From an uncultured Mucispirillum sp. (GTDB taxonomy: Bacteria; Chrysiogenota; Deferribacteres; Deferribacterales; Mucispirillaceae), in NCBI GenBank assembly GCA_944324465.1, contig CALUWI010000008.1:1-64000 (forward strand): a stretch of 64,000 nt of DNA, read 5' to 3'. Below, piece after piece: positions 63,164-64,000 of the stretch (the stretch's first letter is position 1; each line of letters begins with the position of its first letter). The translations under genes and the position numbers were made by a program. Under the pieces are notes generated by a model. The model was given only the letters and a program-made list of their open reading frames with translations. It was not told where the DNA came from and did not search any database.

Positions 63164-64000
63164 TTAAAAATCAGCTTTAACTATACCATTTCCTATATAG
63201 CTGCCGCTTATTACTTTTTGTGATGTTAAGTTTCTAACAAGCACTTGTTTTCCAGGCATAGCATTTTCTTCTACTACACCTTGAGTTTCAATATGGAGTA
63301 TGCCATTTGATACTACAATTTTAACTGCTTCGCCTTTTTTAAGTGCTGGTTTTTCCTGAACTATATCCGCAGTTATCACTTTGCCGGCAGGCACTGCTCT
63401 TGATGCTGCTAAACTTTCAGCATTATCAACAAGTTCATTTTTTAAGTTAGTAACTTCTACATTTACTTTTTTAATTTTTCCTGCCAGACTGTCCCCAGCT
63501 TTTATTCTTTCAGTAGTAACATAAGCATCTTTATAGCCTTTTACATAGTAGTAAATTTGATATTTATTGTTACCAAGTCTAACTTGAGCATATCCGCCGC
63601 CAAGTTTAGAAGTATCGCATGATATATTCATTTTAATATCTGGATTATCATAAATATCTTCTGATATTCTAAGCTGGTCTACAACTATTTTCATATCTGG
63701 ATATGCTTTTTTATATTCATTTTTTATATATTCAGAAACTTTTTCATAGGAAAGTTTTTCCCACTCTCTAGCTACAAGTACATCATTTAAAACTGTACCT
63801 TTAATGCCTGTGCTGTCTAAATGTGACTGAATAACATCTTTTGTAATTAATTTTTCGCTGCCAGCTTTTATGCCGCATTCTACTTTATTATGTGGAATAT
63901 GGCTTGCAGTAAGTTCATCAAGATATACACAATCTTCTGTGATAGTTACATATTTTTGAGCAAAAGCAAAACCTGTGCTTAAAAGCAGCATTAATATTAT
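63164..64000 (-). CDS. flgA: flagella basal body P-ring formation protein FlgA, 5' end beyond the window
   Basis: FlgA is the periplasmic chaperone for P-ring assembly. The C-terminal part is a SAF-type domain (DSLAGKIKKVNVEVTNLK, AVPAGKVITADIVQEK, KGEAVKIVVSNGILHIET). The ATG at 63991 has only a few bases upstream in the window; the frame continues in hydrophobic codons to the edge, so the signal peptide probably starts outside. Signal cleavage is likely after GFAFA. The 205-base gap to flgH contains no minus-strand gene. Confidence 0.88.
   Translation of the reverse strand: MILMLLLSTGFAFAQKYVTITEDCVYLDELTASHIPHNKVECGIKAGSEKLITKDVIQSHLDSTGIKGTVLNDVLVAREWEKLSYEKVSEYIKNEYKKAYPDMKIVVDQLRISEDIYDNPDIKMNISCDTSKLGGGYAQVRLGNNKYQIYYYVKGYKDAYVTTERIKAGDSLAGKIKKVNVEVTNLKNELVDNAESLAASRAVPAGKVITADIVQEKPALKKGEAVKIVVSNGILHIETQGVVEENAMPGKQVLVRNLTSQKVISGSYIGNGIVKADF

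Overview
The window is a low-GC (roughly 30% by eye) Gram-negative chromosome segment. LPS genes (waaA, gmhB, lpxC, two acyltransferases), a porin, a BamD-like lipoprotein, flagellar genes (fliR, flhA, flhB, flgH, flgA, fapA), chemoreceptors and the futalosine menaquinone gene mqnC point to a motile anaerobic or microaerophilic diderm. A low-GC Deferribacterota such as Mucispirillum fits best. That is inferred from gene content, not from a marker comparison.

Layout. 0-2 kb: a Tat-signal protein, a 2[4Fe-4S] ferredoxin and a Sec-exported paralogue of the first, then a 216-bp MITE. 2-4 kb: hslVU on the minus strand. 4-8.3 kb: LPS/lipid A genes, a rhodanese and a lone receiver. 8.5-9.5 kb: two unrecognised minus-strand genes, one behind a sigma-54-like site. 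9.7-21 kb: a long tightly packed plus-strand string (hisB-hisH-hisA-pgpA-cinA, three related membrane genes with the middle one broken, ribF-rimO-bamD-like-serS-rsmI). 21-24 kb: a KAS III enzyme, tRNA-Asn, then a gene-poor kilobase with two unlisted micro-ORFs for membrane peptides, a candidate antisense promoter, palindromic repeats and a DUF2442 gene whose ribosome-binding region is a run of ten G. 24-33.7 kb: MATE pump, Rrf2 regulator, endonuclease IV, ferric-reductase-like protein, lpxC, a second MITE, proS, M23 peptidase. 34-38 kb: major porin, thiF-thiS (apparently leaderless), a secreted beta-propeller-like protein. 38.3-40.1 kb: a two-gene AAA ATPase + DUF4276 module with foreign-looking codon use, a candidate defence system. 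40-64 kb: fliR, amidase, corA, chemoreceptors, mqnC, a GAF histidine kinase with fapA, uvrA, flhB, an IS, flhA, a MORN protein, an acetyltransferase, and flgH/flgA running off the window edge.

Recurring themes. Genes are joined by TAATG or ATGA overlaps. Terminators are strong, simple hairpins. Several intergenic spaces carry copies of a palindromic MITE family (about 30.3, 53.0 and 61.6 kb, plus a related terminal repeat at 1.7 kb) with 7-9-bp target duplications. The most promising undescribed candidates are the micro-peptide locus at 22.7-23.05 kb, the Tat protein/ferredoxin/paralogue cassette, the G10-tract DUF2442 gene and the ATPase-DUF4276 pair.
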